Positions 36,593 to 48,981 of a stretch of DNA of 64,000 nt are shown here, in pieces. The DNA is from Selaginella tamariscina (Eukaryota > Streptophyta > Lycopodiopsida > Selaginellales > Selaginellaceae): assembly GCA_003024785.1 (NCBI GenBank), contig PUQB01000140.1, positions 171,590 to 235,589 of the forward strand, in the 5' to 3' direction. Under the pieces are notes generated by a model. That model was given only the letters and a program-made list of their open reading frames with translations, made no database searches and was not told the DNA's origin. Position numbers and translations under genes: made by a program. Each line of letters begins with the position of its first letter. Position 1 is the stretch's first letter.

Positions 36593-38321
36593 AGATAATG
36601 TTAGAAAAAAATTAACCAAAACTAACATATCACTCTATGTGGAGTCAGTCAAAAGTTCACATAAATTTTATTATCCCCCTTGCATTACGCGAAACTAAGT
36701 ACTTTAGAACTGTCATTCACTGAGTCGTAAACCCAGCTGCCAGAGGCACCACTTGCAACATGAAGTCACTTGGAGACCTTTTGCACGTCTGCAAAGTCTG
36801 CCACCTGACTCACACAACACTGGTTAATTTCTTTACTAAAATTTATATTGGAGGCCTCTAGTTAATGTTGCCAACCCTTGGTTAATAAAAATAAACACTT
36901 GCTTTATTCCTTTATATTAAACTGTTGACGACCTTTGTCATCTAGCGCACAACAAGCACTTTGAATCCATCTCAAGTGCTTAACCAAACACCTTCATGTT
37001 TTTCCAATTGTTCCACATTTTCACATGTCACGGTATTATAGCCTCACTTTTCTCTATCCCTCAATGTTTCTCATTACCCTTTTCATAAGGGTTTGCTACT
37101 ATACCTATCTCTCGTTAGTATATAGCTACGCCAAACTAAGTATGAGACTTTTATTGGAATCAAGCTCTTTTCCGATATTAGAGTACTATTCCCGAACCCT
37201 GTTCTTTGTAGACATGTCAATCTGGCCAGAGGCAATCCCAGAGGTGCATGGTTGTACACATGTATATGACAAGATCTTGCCAATTTAAAATTAGCCCATC
37301 CACTTGATGTGTCATTGACATAACTTTATTTCTAAATGGAACTCAAATTCAGTTAAATTCGTGACCAAGTGTGATAGCACTACCATTTGTCTTTTGCAAC
37401 CAACTTGTACTCTTTAATAACATAGGAAACAGATAAGCTAATATACTTTTCTACAAACCAATGTGAAAATTAGGAAATTCAACCCATCTCTAGTGTCTCA
37501 AATAACAATCTTTAGATAGCATGTGTCTTAACTAACACTCATTGTACTCATTCCCCAAAGATCACATCATACTAGATGCCGTTCAATAATTCCTAACTCT
37601 TTATATCACTAAGTTCAAAAATACCAAATTTCAAAACTTAATTTCCACGATAAGAGTCTCCTTGAACTCAGAATACTGCACGCCACTATAATATTATATT
37701 CATGTCCAACTCTCAAACTGATTATGTAAATGTTTTCAACATTATACCGAAGTATAGCATTTTCACTAATATAACAATTAGTGTTTTATAAACATCTTTT
37801 TAAACTAATCCTTATTTATAAACAGTTGTAATTTCGATATTGATACTCTCGAATGGATAATGATCGTTTTAACACTCAAATCCTAAGCTTACTAACTAGT
37901 TGTTATACTAGTGGATATAAACTTACGATTATATCAATTTATCGAAATGCTACAACTTAATATAAACATGGTCTTATTTACATGAATCGAACTTGAGTTT
38001 TTGAGATGGAAATATAATGTTATGACAGTATTCGAGGAACTTGTTCAGAGACTAAAGGAATCATGAACTAGTGTCTAGTTCATCTAACTGATTTAGTAAG
38101 ATATCAACCTCCACATAAATGTTATCATAACACTGAAGTGTTATATCAACTTCATGTTTCAGTCATACCTTATAATTCAATAGATCTCCTCAAACATGAA
38201 TAAATATCTAGTTCAGTACATCGAACTAAGATACATTATTCACTTTAGACACCTAGCAATCATCAAAATACCACATTGCTCCTTAAGCAATGTATTAAGA
38301 AACTCCTCATTTCTCAATTAA
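36593..38321. other. Intergenic DNA, no gene seen
   Basis: Unique-looking sequence of moderate AT content. Short frames (for example 37,025-37,288) have no recognisable family or splice support. Confidence 0.6.
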
Positions 38322-38347
38322 ATGCACGTTGTAACTAAAGTGGGCAT
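38322..38347. repeat. Left terminal inverted repeat
   Basis: Reads ATGCACGTTGTAACTAAAG then TGGGCAT. Its inverse complement is at 61,114-61,139 (one mismatch) and 60,011-60,036 (two mismatches). Against the 61,139 end the inverted match continues inward for about 1.1 kb. Confidence 0.8.
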
Positions 38348-38590
38348 GATACGTGAAAATGGGAATATAAATAAATTACTATTAATACTTAAGTTTTAAT
38401 TATTAATTAATCATTTAATTAATATGTAATTAAGCCTTAAATATTAATTAATTAATTAATTAATCATTCAATAACCTTACTTAGTAAGGAATATTCCTAA
38501 ACTATCTTAGAATATTCATATTATTCTAAAATAGTTTACAATAATGAAGAAATATTATCAAACATAATTACAAATGAAATCATTTCCTTA

Positions 38591-39938
38591 TCAACATGTT
38601 AATTTATTTATAAATACTTTCTTCCTAACCATACAGAGAAATCTCCTCATTTTGTCTAAATCATCACTCTCCGGATTAATCAAATCATTTTGGTTAATAT
38701 CTTGATGTTGTTGCCACCACCTAACACTCTTACGAATGCAATTGGGAGTTGCCATCCTTGTAATACATAAGATGTAATAAGACCAGGTCTGCATAAAGGC
38801 TCATCTAAGAATGACGTTCCTTAAGAATAATATTATAAAGCGCCCGGTTGCTATCCTTCATTTTATAAAATTCAAAATCACGAAAAAGAAAAGCTTCAGG
38901 AAATGTTTGATACGGTGGATACTGCTTCACAAAAATTTTCGAGATTCTTCTTTCTGAGGCACGTATCCAAGTAGTTTCACTAGCTCATCCATATATTAGT
39001 ATCAGAATATGGATCGAAAGTGATTGGATGAATACAAGCAATGTTTTGGTTGAGCATAGCCTTCTGAGGAGAGTTGTCTACTACTAAGATATGTGCATTC
39101 TCATTATCCTTAAGCGACTGATCTCTCCATGAGTCCCAATTATTCTTTCATTCTTGAAGAAGTATGGCTTGCTTTCCTTTCCTATATTGTGAAATTCGAA
39201 GGTTTATAAACATTCGTTGGTCAAAAATCCAATCTTTACGAATCACTTCTTCTGCAACACTACAATGTTTCTTAAGCAAATTCAACAGCGGTGTTAAGTT
39301 ATGAATCTGTATGCATGACCAAATCCCCACAAGCGCACCCATCTCCTTAAGCTTTTGAAAGAGACGATCCAACCCTGGACGAAAAATAATATCATATCGA
39401 AATTTACCATGACAAGGAATGAAATCTCCTTGTTTGATTTGTTTTTCTATCATCGAGCCTTTGTCGATGAAGCAGAACACCATTAACATCCAACAACACA
39501 ATATGGCCATGAGTAACATGAGATAGCGTTGCCTCTTGAATACTTTGCAAACCACTTGTTTGCTCCCTTTCACATTTATCCGTTTGCCACTATCTCGTTG
39601 CCTATCCCTTCATCATTTAATTGTACATCATCCTTACAAGATTCAGATATTGCATGCGCTGAAGAAATTGATTTCGGAACTGAAGCCAATAAAAATGATG
39701 ATGAAAAACTGAAGTGGCCCCCATGGTAACGATGTTTTGAGCTGCATTATTATCCATTTCCTGCATGAACTCTGTCATTCTGACATGTGGCACAAGAAAT
39801 TGTCGCCAAACCCCTCTCTTACCTCATGCAATGCTGAAAATCCATGTTCTCAATTGTTTCATTACATCTGCAAAATGATAATTAGCTGACCTTAAAATTA
39901 TCAAGGTATATTATTTACCTTGTTAATGTGTGACCCAT
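38591..39938 (-). pseudogene. HAD-superfamily NIF/FCP1-like phosphatase gene, copy 1
   Basis: NIF/FCP1-type phosphatases use a DxDx(T/V) aspartate to dephosphorylate proteins. Here the minus strand reads HIVLLDVNGVLLHR at about 39,515-39,470 (DVNGV in place of DxDGT; several plant relatives have DxNG), then FRPGLDRLFQKLKEMGALVG and IWSC at about 39,390-39,320, and an ILVVDNSPQKAML-type motif near 39,090-39,050. The model starts at ATG 39,938 (20-nt exon to 39,919), exon 2 is 39,867-39,823, and exon 3 begins at 39,779, all with good splice sites. Several frame changes in exon 3 and near 39,150 mean it is decayed or contains errors. Its 3' 1.1 kb forms the left inverted repeat. It lies about 90 bp downstream of the ParB/MTase-like gene on the same strand. 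Confidence 0.7.
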
Positions 39939-40023
39939 GTTTGAACTAAAAGCTTCATTAATCCTTGAGAATTTATTTTCTGTACAAATATAAAGAAATA
40001 TACAAAAATGCCTTATGTTACAC

Positions 40024-43000
40024 TCATTTACAACTATTCGTCACTCTAAAATTCATTAACAATTCTTCTTCGCTATTACCTTCTGAGTGAGGCGAAGAAG
40101 GTCTAAGCCGCTTGTGAGATGGTTCAAGATCTTCTGCATCTTCTATTGATGTTTCCATGGGTCTGGAGTGTGCGAATGTTCTGTACTCCTCGAGATAACT
40201 TCCGGTCTAATATCTGATTGAAGTTCGTTCTCAGACTCCGACATTGAACCAGATTCACCTTCAGAGCTATCGCACTTATCTGGAGGGAACTTTCTCAAAT
40301 ACTCCTTTATGGATTCGTTGGGGTACTCAGTTGAGAACCTATCTATCCACTTGTTCAGGTCCTCAACCATGGTCTTATCCTTTTCAACGGCAAACACACA
40401 TGTATGCCGAAGGTAACACTCCTTCAAGACGGACCCCCTAGTGCAGTAGTCAAAAACCCACGCATCACTGTGAGGACCCCTGATCAAGTTGACGATGCTC
40501 CGTGCCGCTTGACTTGTATGTTTGGATAACGTACATTGCCGAATACGTCACTCACCTATCGGTGTATCGGATGGAGGTTCAGGGCCGTTGGAGTGCAAAC
40601 AGATGCCTGGCCAGTCATTTGGAAGCTTGAAATTGTTTGGCGCATTCCTAACAACCAAGTGAACAACGTATCAATGCACTTGGGATTAGCATCGTTCATA
40701 TAAAATCCTGTCCAACGATGTCTATTCTTCTTGGCGAAGGCGAAGGCAAAAGTATCGGTGACATGAGCAAGAATCAAGAAATAAATACCTGAAAAAGTAG
40801 GTATCAGTGAAGAGCGCAAGCATGAATTCAATAATAAATACCTTCTATGTATATGCTTGCACGGCTAAGTTTCTCCACCAGATCCTCTAGTGCCCTATCT
40901 GTCGAAAGATTTTTTGACACCCGCCGATCCATCACGAACAATTGAAACGGTTTCCTACAAGCAGTGATGTTACCCCATAAAGTCTCCGAATCTAACAACA
41001 AACATCTGTAGGGCTTGTCGTGATTCGTAGCATCCTCCTTTATAAGGTTCAATTCGGTTCTCCGCTGCTGAAGGACTGCCATAAGAGAAGGCGTCATCCC
41101 AATGTTCTCCTTTTTGGCGTTGGCGTGCAATAGATTCTTGCCTAGATCTTCCGATTGGTTCACCCATTCGACAAGCATATCATCGTTCGTCACATGCAAA
41201 TATTTGCTGACCTCTTCATATGTTGAAGTCGAGGTCCAACCCAGTTTGTGGCAGTGTATTCCCAACCACTCCTTGAAATGCCTGACCGTCTTCAACTCCA
41301 TTGCCTTGAGATGAAAAGGAGAGGTTGGGCTGCTGTTATTAATTTGTAGTTTGCCATCGATCACCAAATCAGCCAAGACTTCCATCTCCTCCATCGTTGT
41401 TCCATTTAAAGGCTTCAACCATGTGAGCTTGAAATCGTTGTCTACATCCTTTGTAGATTGAACAGACTTAGCCTTCGGCGTCTTACTGGGTTTCTTTGCA
41501 GACTTTTCTGAGGGCTCCCCTTCACTTGTCTGCTTCTTCTTCAGTGTTCCTTTTGAAAAGGATTCCATAATCCCCAACCATTTGGCAAAGATCCTATCTT
41601 CGGGGCAAGAAATCAACATCATCAGAAAGGATGTTTCCTTCCCGCCCACCTGGGCAAAATCAACTGCTGCAATTTCTTCAACTCTCTGAGGAAAAAAGAC
41701 AGATTAATATACCGGCGAGATAAATCCCGCCCAAACAATTTGCTTACCCGGTATTCCGCAGATTGTGTATTCCCTGCGGTAGCTCTTTGTGGTCGCTGAA
41801 GAGATTCCCACACGGCTCGCGTGTGTTTAAACTTCTCCCATATTTTGCTGTTGTAGTGGTTGGTGTCGGCAGCGTCCCATTCCGCCGATAACTTATGGTA
41901 CTGCTCGATTGTGAGATTCGGCTTAGCTAAAAACGCCGATCTTTTTGTCAGCTTCTCACGGGTATGCTCGGAAAGTTTTGTTGCCATCGTTCCTTTGTTG
42001 TGTTCATCGAGAAGTCGTTGGGCTGCCGTTATTGTGTGCTGGCCACTAATGATGTAGTACTTGATAGATTTTATTCTCCGTCTGAATCTTCATGAGTTGT
42101 TCTGGTGTTGTGATCCAGACTTTGTCAGCGCCCTTCCTTCTTTCATAGTATGGACACAAAACAGCATTATGTGGAACGGTATAAGAATTGTCGTCCTTCA
42201 TCTTCTCCATGAGCTCAGCTACACGTTCCTGGTTGAGTGGCCTGTAATTGAAGTTTGGGTTGACGCTGCAATATTTAACCCTACAAGGATAAATCTTATC
42301 ATCCAACATCATTTCCTTGTGACTTATTGCAGCATGAGATGCCACAGGTGCAGCTGACAAAACGATTGATGATTTTCTTTTGCGATCCGAATCAACATGT
42401 GTGATCCCCGACTGCAGCTGTTCTAGTGTTCTCGGCACACTCTTCCAGCTCCCGAAGCTTCCTAAGCAAATTGAACGTGATCTGTAGAGAACCTGAGACC
42501 GAGCCACCTCTCAATCTCCCTTATGATGTCGCTGTGTTCTTCTTCAATGTGAAGAGGGAAGATTGCTTCCACTTGCTGATTTTCTGTATTGTGAAGCAAT
42601 ATCTCCTGACAATACACCTACTCGATGAGTCTGAAGATCTTCGAAGTAGACATCCAGATGGATCCCCTCCATAGATGGGCTTTCGTTGAGTTGAAGAAGA
42701 ACTCCAAGGTCAACATCATTAGTGAACACGTGAACGTCATTATCCACAAGTCGACAAAACCACCCGAATTAATGTTGTAACTGACGACCTCTGGATCCGA
42801 GAACGTGACATTGGATGGAACAAGGCATATCTGTCGAGAATCGTCCAATCTGGGTTCGCAGCCTGCTTTCGGTGCTTGACTAGCGAATCTACTTTCCATT
42901 GTTTTGCTTGTCCATGAGATGTGACAGAGGTTAATTTGACAGCAACCATGGTTGCCCAATGCGCTTCCCATTTATCTTAAAATATGGCCAAGTTGATTCC

Positions 43001-43182
43001 AGAATCCCCCTGCCCATCTCTTCTCCTGCTCTTGTCTTTAATGTCACCTTCAATTCCACATCTGAATACAAAAATGATAGTTCAAGTATCCGAGTATAAC
43101 AGATTTATTTTAATTCTTACCCAGAATTTGACGACGACTCCATACTAATGACTCGATCTCCTTGTTTGATCAAATCGTCCTT
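40024..43182 (-). CDS. ParB-like domain + DNA methyltransferase-like protein, copy 1
   Basis: Exons by splice sites: 43182-43121, 43061-41748, 41685-40842, 40788 to about 40,024. Order: an N-terminal transposon-associated domain (MGRGILESTWPYFKINGKRI), a basic region, then a ParB/sulfiredoxin-like fold at about 42,300-41,980 with NPNFNYRPLNQERVAELMEK and, across a poly-A slip, YYIISGQHTITAAQRLL (the GxH motif of ParB-like domains). A Lys/Ser-rich linker leads to a region ordered like a beta-class amino-methyltransferase: CRKPFQLFVMDR where DPPY is expected, then SDAWVFDYCTRGSVLKECYL and CVFAVEKD resembling motif I (D-x-F-x-G-x-G ... E-x-D). Catalytic residues are not conserved, so activity is doubtful. 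An acidic Ser/Glu-rich tail ends it. ParB-methyltransferase fusions are known from phages and bacteria. Several one-base breaks differ between this copy and copy 2, so it may be intact in reality. Confidence 0.7.
41714..41731. repeat. Palindrome variant inside a ParB/MTase-like gene intron
   Basis: GGCGAGATAAATCCCGCC, two mismatches from the 18-bp consensus palindrome, lies in the 62-bp intron between exons 2 and 3 (41,686-41,747). Its equivalent in unit 2 is at 51,458-51,475. Confidence 0.85.
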
Positions 43183-43284
43183 CTGCAAAATAATACACTA
43201 TAATACAAATCATATAAAAACGCACACACACTTGTATAAACCCGAATATACAAAAATAATACACAGAGAGAAGTAGACGTAATT

Positions 43285-43371
43285 AACTGTCCGAAGCTCA
43301 CATTTGTGTTAGTGCAAAAGAAAGATAACATTTCGTTTTAGAACCACCACAAATGTGAGCTCTGGACAGTT
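43285..43371. repeat. Long hairpin (about 23-bp arms) upstream of ParB/MTase exon 1
   Basis: AACTGTCCGAAGCTCACATT + TGTG at 43,285-43,308 is complementary to 43,348-43,371 with one small internal mismatch and a 39-nt loop. It is preserved in unit 2 (about 53,028-53,115). It could be a miniature inverted-repeat element or a structured transcript. Confidence 0.8.
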
Positions 43372-43485
43372 TTACATAGATTCCTAGCTTTTACTCGAAA
43401 TATTATGATAAGATGATAAAAGTAAATAAAATGAGATATGCAACTTATATATACTAATACACATATATATTCACATGGAAGGTGC

Positions 43486-45000
43486 GGCGGGATTAATCTC
43501 GCCACCCCTTCAATGCCTCCTGAAAGAGTGGGCGGGATTAATCTCGCCACCTTTCTGGAGGCCTTGAACGGGAGTGCGGAATTAATCTTGCCACCCTTCT
43601 CGGTCTCAGAGAGAACTGGGCAGGATTTATTTCTCACACCCCTTCAGTGACTCCAGAAAGGAGGCGGGATTAATCTCGCCCACCATGTAAGGGATGGTTA
43701 AATGAATTTCCCCACCCTTCCCAATTCTCTCCATTGGTATGTTGTAAACCTTCTACGTCTCAGACAGAAACGTTTGGGATTGGTCCGACTCACCAATGGA
43801 GAAAAAAGGAAGGGTGGCGGGATTCATTCCTCCAACAGGCATTGAAGACTCGGCGGGATTAATCCCGCCGCCCAGGGCCTTCACTCGGTCCCTATGCGGC
43901 GGGATTAATCCCGCCGGACGCCAATTCCCTGCGCGGAATCGGGCGGGATTAATCCCGCCGCCTAGGCACTTCAGAGGCCAATGGCGGCGGGATAATCCCG
44001 CCCGATTCCGCAGGGAATTGGCGTCGCGCGGGATTAATCCCGCCTCCCAGGCCCTTCACTCGGGCCTTAGTCGGCGGGATTAATCCCGCCGACGCCACCT
44101 TTCTCGTTCTCAGAGAAATTGGGCAGGATTTAATCTCACACCCTTCAGGGGCTCCGAAAAGGCGGCGGGATTAATCCCGCCCCATGTAAGGGATGGTGAA
44201 ATTAATCCCACCACCCTTCTCAGTTCCCTCCATTGGTATTTTGTAAACCTTCTCCGTCTCAGAACAGAGTTAGTCGGGATTGATTCAACATACCAATGGA
44301 GGAAAAAAGAAGGTGGCGGGATTAATCCGCCACCGGGCAATGAAGGTTCGGAGAGACTAATCCCGCCGCCCTCTCGTAAATCATGCGCTCACACATATAT
44401 ATTGGCTGCGGCATTTTGAACAGGGATGGGTGGGGGCGGGATTAATCCCGCCGCTTATATCCTGCGGAAGTGCCTGAGCGGCGGGATTAATCCCGCCGCC
44501 CTCCGCGAAGGGCATGAGCGTGGGGCGGATTAATCCCGCCGTTCATGTCCTGCGTGAATTCCCTGGGCGGCGGGATTAATCCCGCCGCTTACGCGCAGGA
44601 CATGTCATGCAGGCTCTTCGGTTAGCCTTCCGTGCAGGATCTTTCATGCAGGCTCTTCGGTTAGCCTCATGAGCGGCGGGATTAATCCCGCCGCCCATCC
44701 CCTGTAAATGCCCTGCGCGGAATCCGCCGGGATTAATCCCGCCCATTAGGGCCTTCACACAGGCCATTGCCGGCGAGATAAATCCCGCCGCATTCCGCGC
44801 AGGGCATGGTGGCGGCGGGATTAATCCCGCCGCCGAGGCCCCTCACGCAGGCCATGGGCGGCGGGATTAATCCCGCCGCTCTTCGTTTGTCTAGAGCGGG
44901 GGATTAATCCCGCCGCCCATAGCCTGCGTGAAGGGCCTCGGCGGCGGGATTAATCCCGCCGCCATGGCCCCAACCATATAGCGGCGGGATTAATCCCGCC
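43486..45000. repeat. Palindrome cluster A: 13 perfect 18-bp copies and variants
   Basis: Perfect GGCGGGATTAATCCCGCC starts at 43852, 43898, 43942, 44073, 44164, 44435, 44480, 44569, 44675, 44814, 44860, 44943 and 44983. Variants with one or two changes start at about 43486, 43531, 43663, 43816, 43986, 44027, 44315, 44524, 44726, 44772 and 44896. Most centre-to-centre steps are 40-47 bp or about double that. Spacers are unrelated to the palindrome, GC-rich, and often inverted repeats of each other. An 80-bp spacer motif (CTCCATTGGTAT...) is duplicated near 43,727 and 44,227. Confidence 0.97.
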
Positions 45001-45049
45001 GCTCGAGGGCTTAGCGTGTGTGCGAGAGAAAAATTAATAAATAAAAAAA

Positions 45050-45075
45050 TTATTACAGATAAAAACACACATATA

Positions 45076-45130
<55 letters not shown>

Positions 45131-45492
45131 GTATGTATAGGAGTGTACGTGTGTGTGCAAGAGATAGATAATAAATAAAATTATACAGTACTGGTACACA
45201 TAATATATGTGTGTACATAGGTATATATATGTGTGTATATGTATATCGTGTGTATCGTGTGAGCGAAACAAATAAAATCATACAGATAAACAAACACACA
45301 CACACACATATATATACACAAGAGTGTGTGTGTGTGCGAAAGATAAAACTAATAAATAAATAAAATTATACAGATAAACACACACATATATATGTGTGTA
45401 TATAGATATATAACCCATAGAGAAAGAGAGAGAGTCTGTGAATATATAAGCATATATATAAACTAGTGTGTATACTATTTGTTAATATGCAT

Positions 45493-45533
<41 letters not shown>

Positions 45534-46215
45534 AAGCAGTGTGCGTGTGTGGGAGAGATAGATCAAAAAAAAATTATATAGATACTGGTACACATAATAT
45601 ATGTATGTATATATGTATATAGGTATATATATATGTGTATATGTATATGTGTGTATGCGTGTGTGAGCGAAACAAATAAAATCATACAGATAAACAAACA
45701 CACACACACACATATATATACACAGGAGTGTGCGTGTGTGTGAGAGATAAAACTAATAATAAATAAAATTATACAGATAAACACACACATATATATGTGT
45801 GAATATAGATATATAACCATATGAATATATAAGCATATATATAAACTAGTGTTGTATACTATTTGTTAATATGCATTGATTATAATATATATATATATAT
45901 TATATATATATATATAATATATATATGTGTGTGTGTGTGTAAGCAGTGTGCGTGTGTGTGGGAGAGATAGATCAATAAAAAAAAATTTATAGATACTGGT
46001 ACACATATATTGTATTTTATATATGTATAAGGTATATTATATATGTGTATATGTATATCGTGTGTATGCGTCATACAGATAAACAAACACACACCCCACA
46101 CAATATATATACACAAGGGTGCGTGTGTGTGCGAGAGATAGAATCAATAAATAAAATTATACGCACACTCCTATACATATATACTACATAACATATACAC
46201 ACACACACACACACA
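45050..46215. repeat. About 400-bp tandem units of TA/CA microsatellite
   Basis: The landmark ACTGGTACACATA recurs near 45,190, 45,583 and 45,993, and ATACAGATAAACAAACACAC near 45,281, 45,687 and 46,073, so a unit of about 400 bp is present about three times. Frames across it encode only Tyr/Ile/His/Thr repeats. Confidence 0.85.
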
Positions 46216-46227
46216 CACAGATCTCAC

Positions 46228-46300
46228 CTGTGTGCACAGCCGCCGCCGCCGATTTCACAGCTGCCGCCTCTTGAAACCCTAAGAATTACTAAATCCTAAA
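46228..46300 (-). other. Inferred first (noncoding) exon of ParB/MTase-like gene
   Basis: A GC-rich patch with a strong minus-strand splice donor (CACAG/GTGAGATCT at 46,228/46,227) and a telo-box-like CCCTAAG stands out from microsatellites on one side and AT-rich DNA on the other. It lies upstream of exon 1's acceptor at 43,182. If joined to it, the roughly 3-kb intron would contain all of cluster A. Inference only; unit 2 lacks it. Confidence 0.35.
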
Positions 46301-46600
46301 GGAATTAAATATATATTAACCCTAATAGAATATTCCTTTCTGAGAATATACTTAAACTCTTAAAAATAAAAAATATAGAATTCGCCTTAAAACGAATATT
46401 CTTTTATTATATTATTAGTGTGTGCGTGGCGTGGGTGTATCACATACACCCCAAAAATATAATGCAGGGATTTAACATGTGTGTGTCCATGAGAGTGTTA
46501 AAGTTTCAGTGTATCAATACATACATACACATGCATATATTAATACACATCATATATACATACACACGTGTATACACAAGACTTACATACATATTACATG

Positions 46601-47228
46601 GGTTTAGGGTTTAGGGTTTAGGTTTTTGGATTTAGGATGGATCATGCATGGTGTNGGGTTTAGGGTTTAGGGTTTTGGATTTAGGATGGATCATGCATGG
46701 TGTGTATGTATGAGAGAAGAGAGAGTGTTGAAAAATTATTTTTGTACACATTGCATATATTAGTACACATATATACTTACACATATTATACACAGATATA
46801 CATACATAGTATATGAGAGAAGAGAGACAGTACATATTATGGATCATTCATGGTGTGTATTATACACACAGACATACATACATATTAGTACATAATATTT
46901 GAAAGACCGAGTACATATTATAGATCATGCATGGTGTGTATGTTTGAGAGAAGAGACACAGTACATATTAACATGGATCATGCATGGTGTGTATGTATGA
47001 GAGAAGACAGAAAGTAACATATATACATACAAGTACACATATATACATACACACGTGTATACACACAGACATACATACATATTACATGAGTAAATTCATT
47101 GTGTTACATATTAGGGTTTAGGGTTTAGGGTTTAGGATGGATCATGCATGGTGTGAAGAGAGAGTGTTGAAAAATTATTTTTGTACACACATGTATACAC
47201 AGGGTTTAGGGTTTAGGGTTTAGGGTTT
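46601..47228. promoter_or_regulatory. Telomere-like repeats, CATGCATG motifs and GA stretches, unit 1
   Basis: TTTAGGG-type repeats at 46,601-46,624, 46,656-46,673, 47,111-47,135 and 47,202-47,228; perfect CATGCATG at 46,643, 46,692, 46,926, 46,979 and 47,143; each is followed within about 30 bp by GAGAGAAGA-like runs. It sits between the two divergent genes. Telo-box, RY (CATGCA) and GA motifs are known Polycomb-recruiting elements in Arabidopsis. An ambiguous base (n) lies at 46,655. Confidence 0.6.
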
Positions 47229-47459
47229 GCTCCCAACAAGCTTAATATAAATATTACACATGTAAATTCAATGTGTTACATACACACAGATTAAGTACAT
47301 ATATCATACATGCGTTGAACATGATGTTTCAATAAAGAAGCAACATATTTCTTCAGTTTGGTTTAGGGTTGTGCATGTGTGTGCATATGTGTTTTTGTAA
47401 GTTCTTGTAATGCGTGTGTAAATTTATGATTGTGTTTATATATGTGTGCAAAACAAACA

Positions 47460-48200
47460 TCGAATAATTAAGAAAATAATATTAATAAACACACTATGAA
47501 CATATTTTAAATTATACATAATAATATTAATATATAGCCATATATAGTTTTAATAATATATATTAATTTAATATTGATAAAAAGGTTTAACATTGAAATA
47601 TTCTTGAAATAATAAGAAATTAATTGAGAAAATCCCATTAATATATACAAATGTAAATTAAGTACTCAAATAATTAACTAAATTAATTATCATAATCATG
47701 TTTAATATTGGAATATTCTTGGAATAATAAGAAAATAATAAAGAATATCCCATTAATATAAAGAAGATTAATTACTCAAGTAATTAAGGAAATGATATTA
47801 ATATACACACTATGAACATATTTTAAATTATACATAATAATACATCATTTTATCTAATATATAGTCATATATAGTTTTAATAATATATATTAATTTAATA
47901 TTGATAATAAGGTTTAACACAGGAATATTCTTGAAATAATAACAAATTAATTGAGAAAATCCCATTAATATATACAAATGTAGAATAATTACTGCAATAA
48001 TTAAGAACAAGACTAATTTAATTATGATAATCAGGTTTAATATTAGAATATTCTTCAAATATTAATAAAATAATAAAGAATATCCCATTGATACTAGGAA
48101 ATGAAAATTAAATACTCGAGTAATTAAGAAAATAATAATAATAAACAGACTATGAATATATTTTAAATGATACATAATAATATATCAATTTATTTATTGT
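47460..48200. repeat. About 330-bp AT-rich tandem repeat, unit 1
   Basis: The block CACTATGAACATATTTTAAA ... AATCCCATTAATATATAC recurs with a step of about 330 bp (47,490, 47,811, and a third start near 48,147). Unit 2 carries the same at 54,255-54,985. No coding content. Confidence 0.75.
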
Positions 48201-48529
48201 ATAAGTATATATTATATATATATATATAATATAAATATACTTGAATACTAAGAATGTAGAATATAGTCTAAAATTTCGTAATATTAAACAGCTTGAATCA
48301 CTTGAATAACATTAAATGCAATTTTAAAATACTCATTGGAACTGGAGAGTATATATGTCAGAGTGTCGGATATTTGTGTCAACTCATCTTAAATTTTATT
48401 TCCTGTTCTTTTTAAAAAATTTGAATTTCTGACATATGTATTATCGGTCTGACATGTAAATTTGAAAATGCATTTAATTTCCCACTCAAATTCAGATCTG
48501 GTTATTTTCTCCGGCAAGGGTTTCTTCAT

Positions 48530-48647
48530 TTTTGTATTTTTCACTCTTTAGATCTTCTTTTTTCTTCATAGTGATCATCTCAGGAGCGAGATTAAATTGG
48601 GTGCTATTCTTTATAAGAAAGCATGGCGCCTTCAGTGCTGTTTACAA
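48530..48647 (+). other. Orphan first exon of the DUF7869 gene, unit 1 copy
   Basis: A CT-rich leader-like stretch ends at a strong donor (TTTACAA/GTAAGTATT at 48,647/48,648), identical to the site at 55,417 in unit 2. In this copy the duplication junction at 48,981 cuts it off from its gene. The 5' limit is uncertain. Confidence 0.4.
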
Positions 48648-48815
48648 GTAAGTATTATAAACAAATTTAAAAATATTATAAAGATTCACTCTCTTACATT
48701 CTCTCTTAAAATTACAATTTAGGGGTTTAGGAATGCATTAGGATTATAATATATTCCGTTAGGGATTTATCCCGTTTAAATATCCTTTTAACTTAATATC
48801 TAGGTTAACCGGGGC

Positions 48816-48937
48816 GGCGGGATTAATCCGGCCATTTCTTTTTCGCCTCTTCGAAGAGGTGGCGGGATTAATCCCGCCACCATCTCTCGGGCAATGCTTC
48901 TCCGCCACTGAAAAAGAGTGGCGAGATTAATCCCGCC
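48816..48937. repeat. Short palindrome cluster at the unit 1/2 boundary
   Basis: One perfect copy at 48,861-48,878 and two variants at 48,816 (GGCCGGATTAATCCCGCC on the minus strand) and 48,920 (GGCGAGATTAATCCCGCC). It corresponds to 55,588-55,709 of cluster C and is truncated by the duplication junction. Confidence 0.95.
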
Positions 48938-48981
48938 GATAACCTTCTCAACTGATGAAGAGTTACCAGAATTTATTAGAT

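Larger units (their letters stand above)
39230..48981. repeat. Tandem duplication, unit 1 (9.75 kb)
   Basis: 39,230-43,718 matches 48,982-53,465, and about 46,590-48,981 matches about 53,466-55,751. The junction between units is at 48,981/48,982, where TTTATTAGA, continuing to the palindrome cluster at 55,751 in unit 2, is joined to TCTTTACGAATCAC of the HAD gene. Differences between units are few (point changes and short indels). Confidence 0.95.

Noticed and set aside
43852-45000. CRISPR-like array of palindromic repeats with unique spacers
   Set aside because: Nuclear plant context, no cas genes, an 18-bp full palindrome rather than a 25-40-bp repeat, spacers related to one another, and irregular variants.
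45053-46116. Long Tyr/Ile/His/Thr-rich reading frames
   Set aside because: They are translations of TA/CA microsatellites; the same holds for frames over 361-478, 834-1,193, 5,226-5,536 and 9,131-9,489.
46601-47228. A chromosome end at the telomere-like repeats
   Set aside because: Tracts are only three to four units long, repeated within unique DNA and flanked by element sequence on both sides, so interstitial.
48605-48650. Kinase glycine-loop-like peptide (GAFSAVYK) in the leader exon
   Set aside because: Only a few residues, no kinase sequence follows, and the frame is not joined to the next exon.
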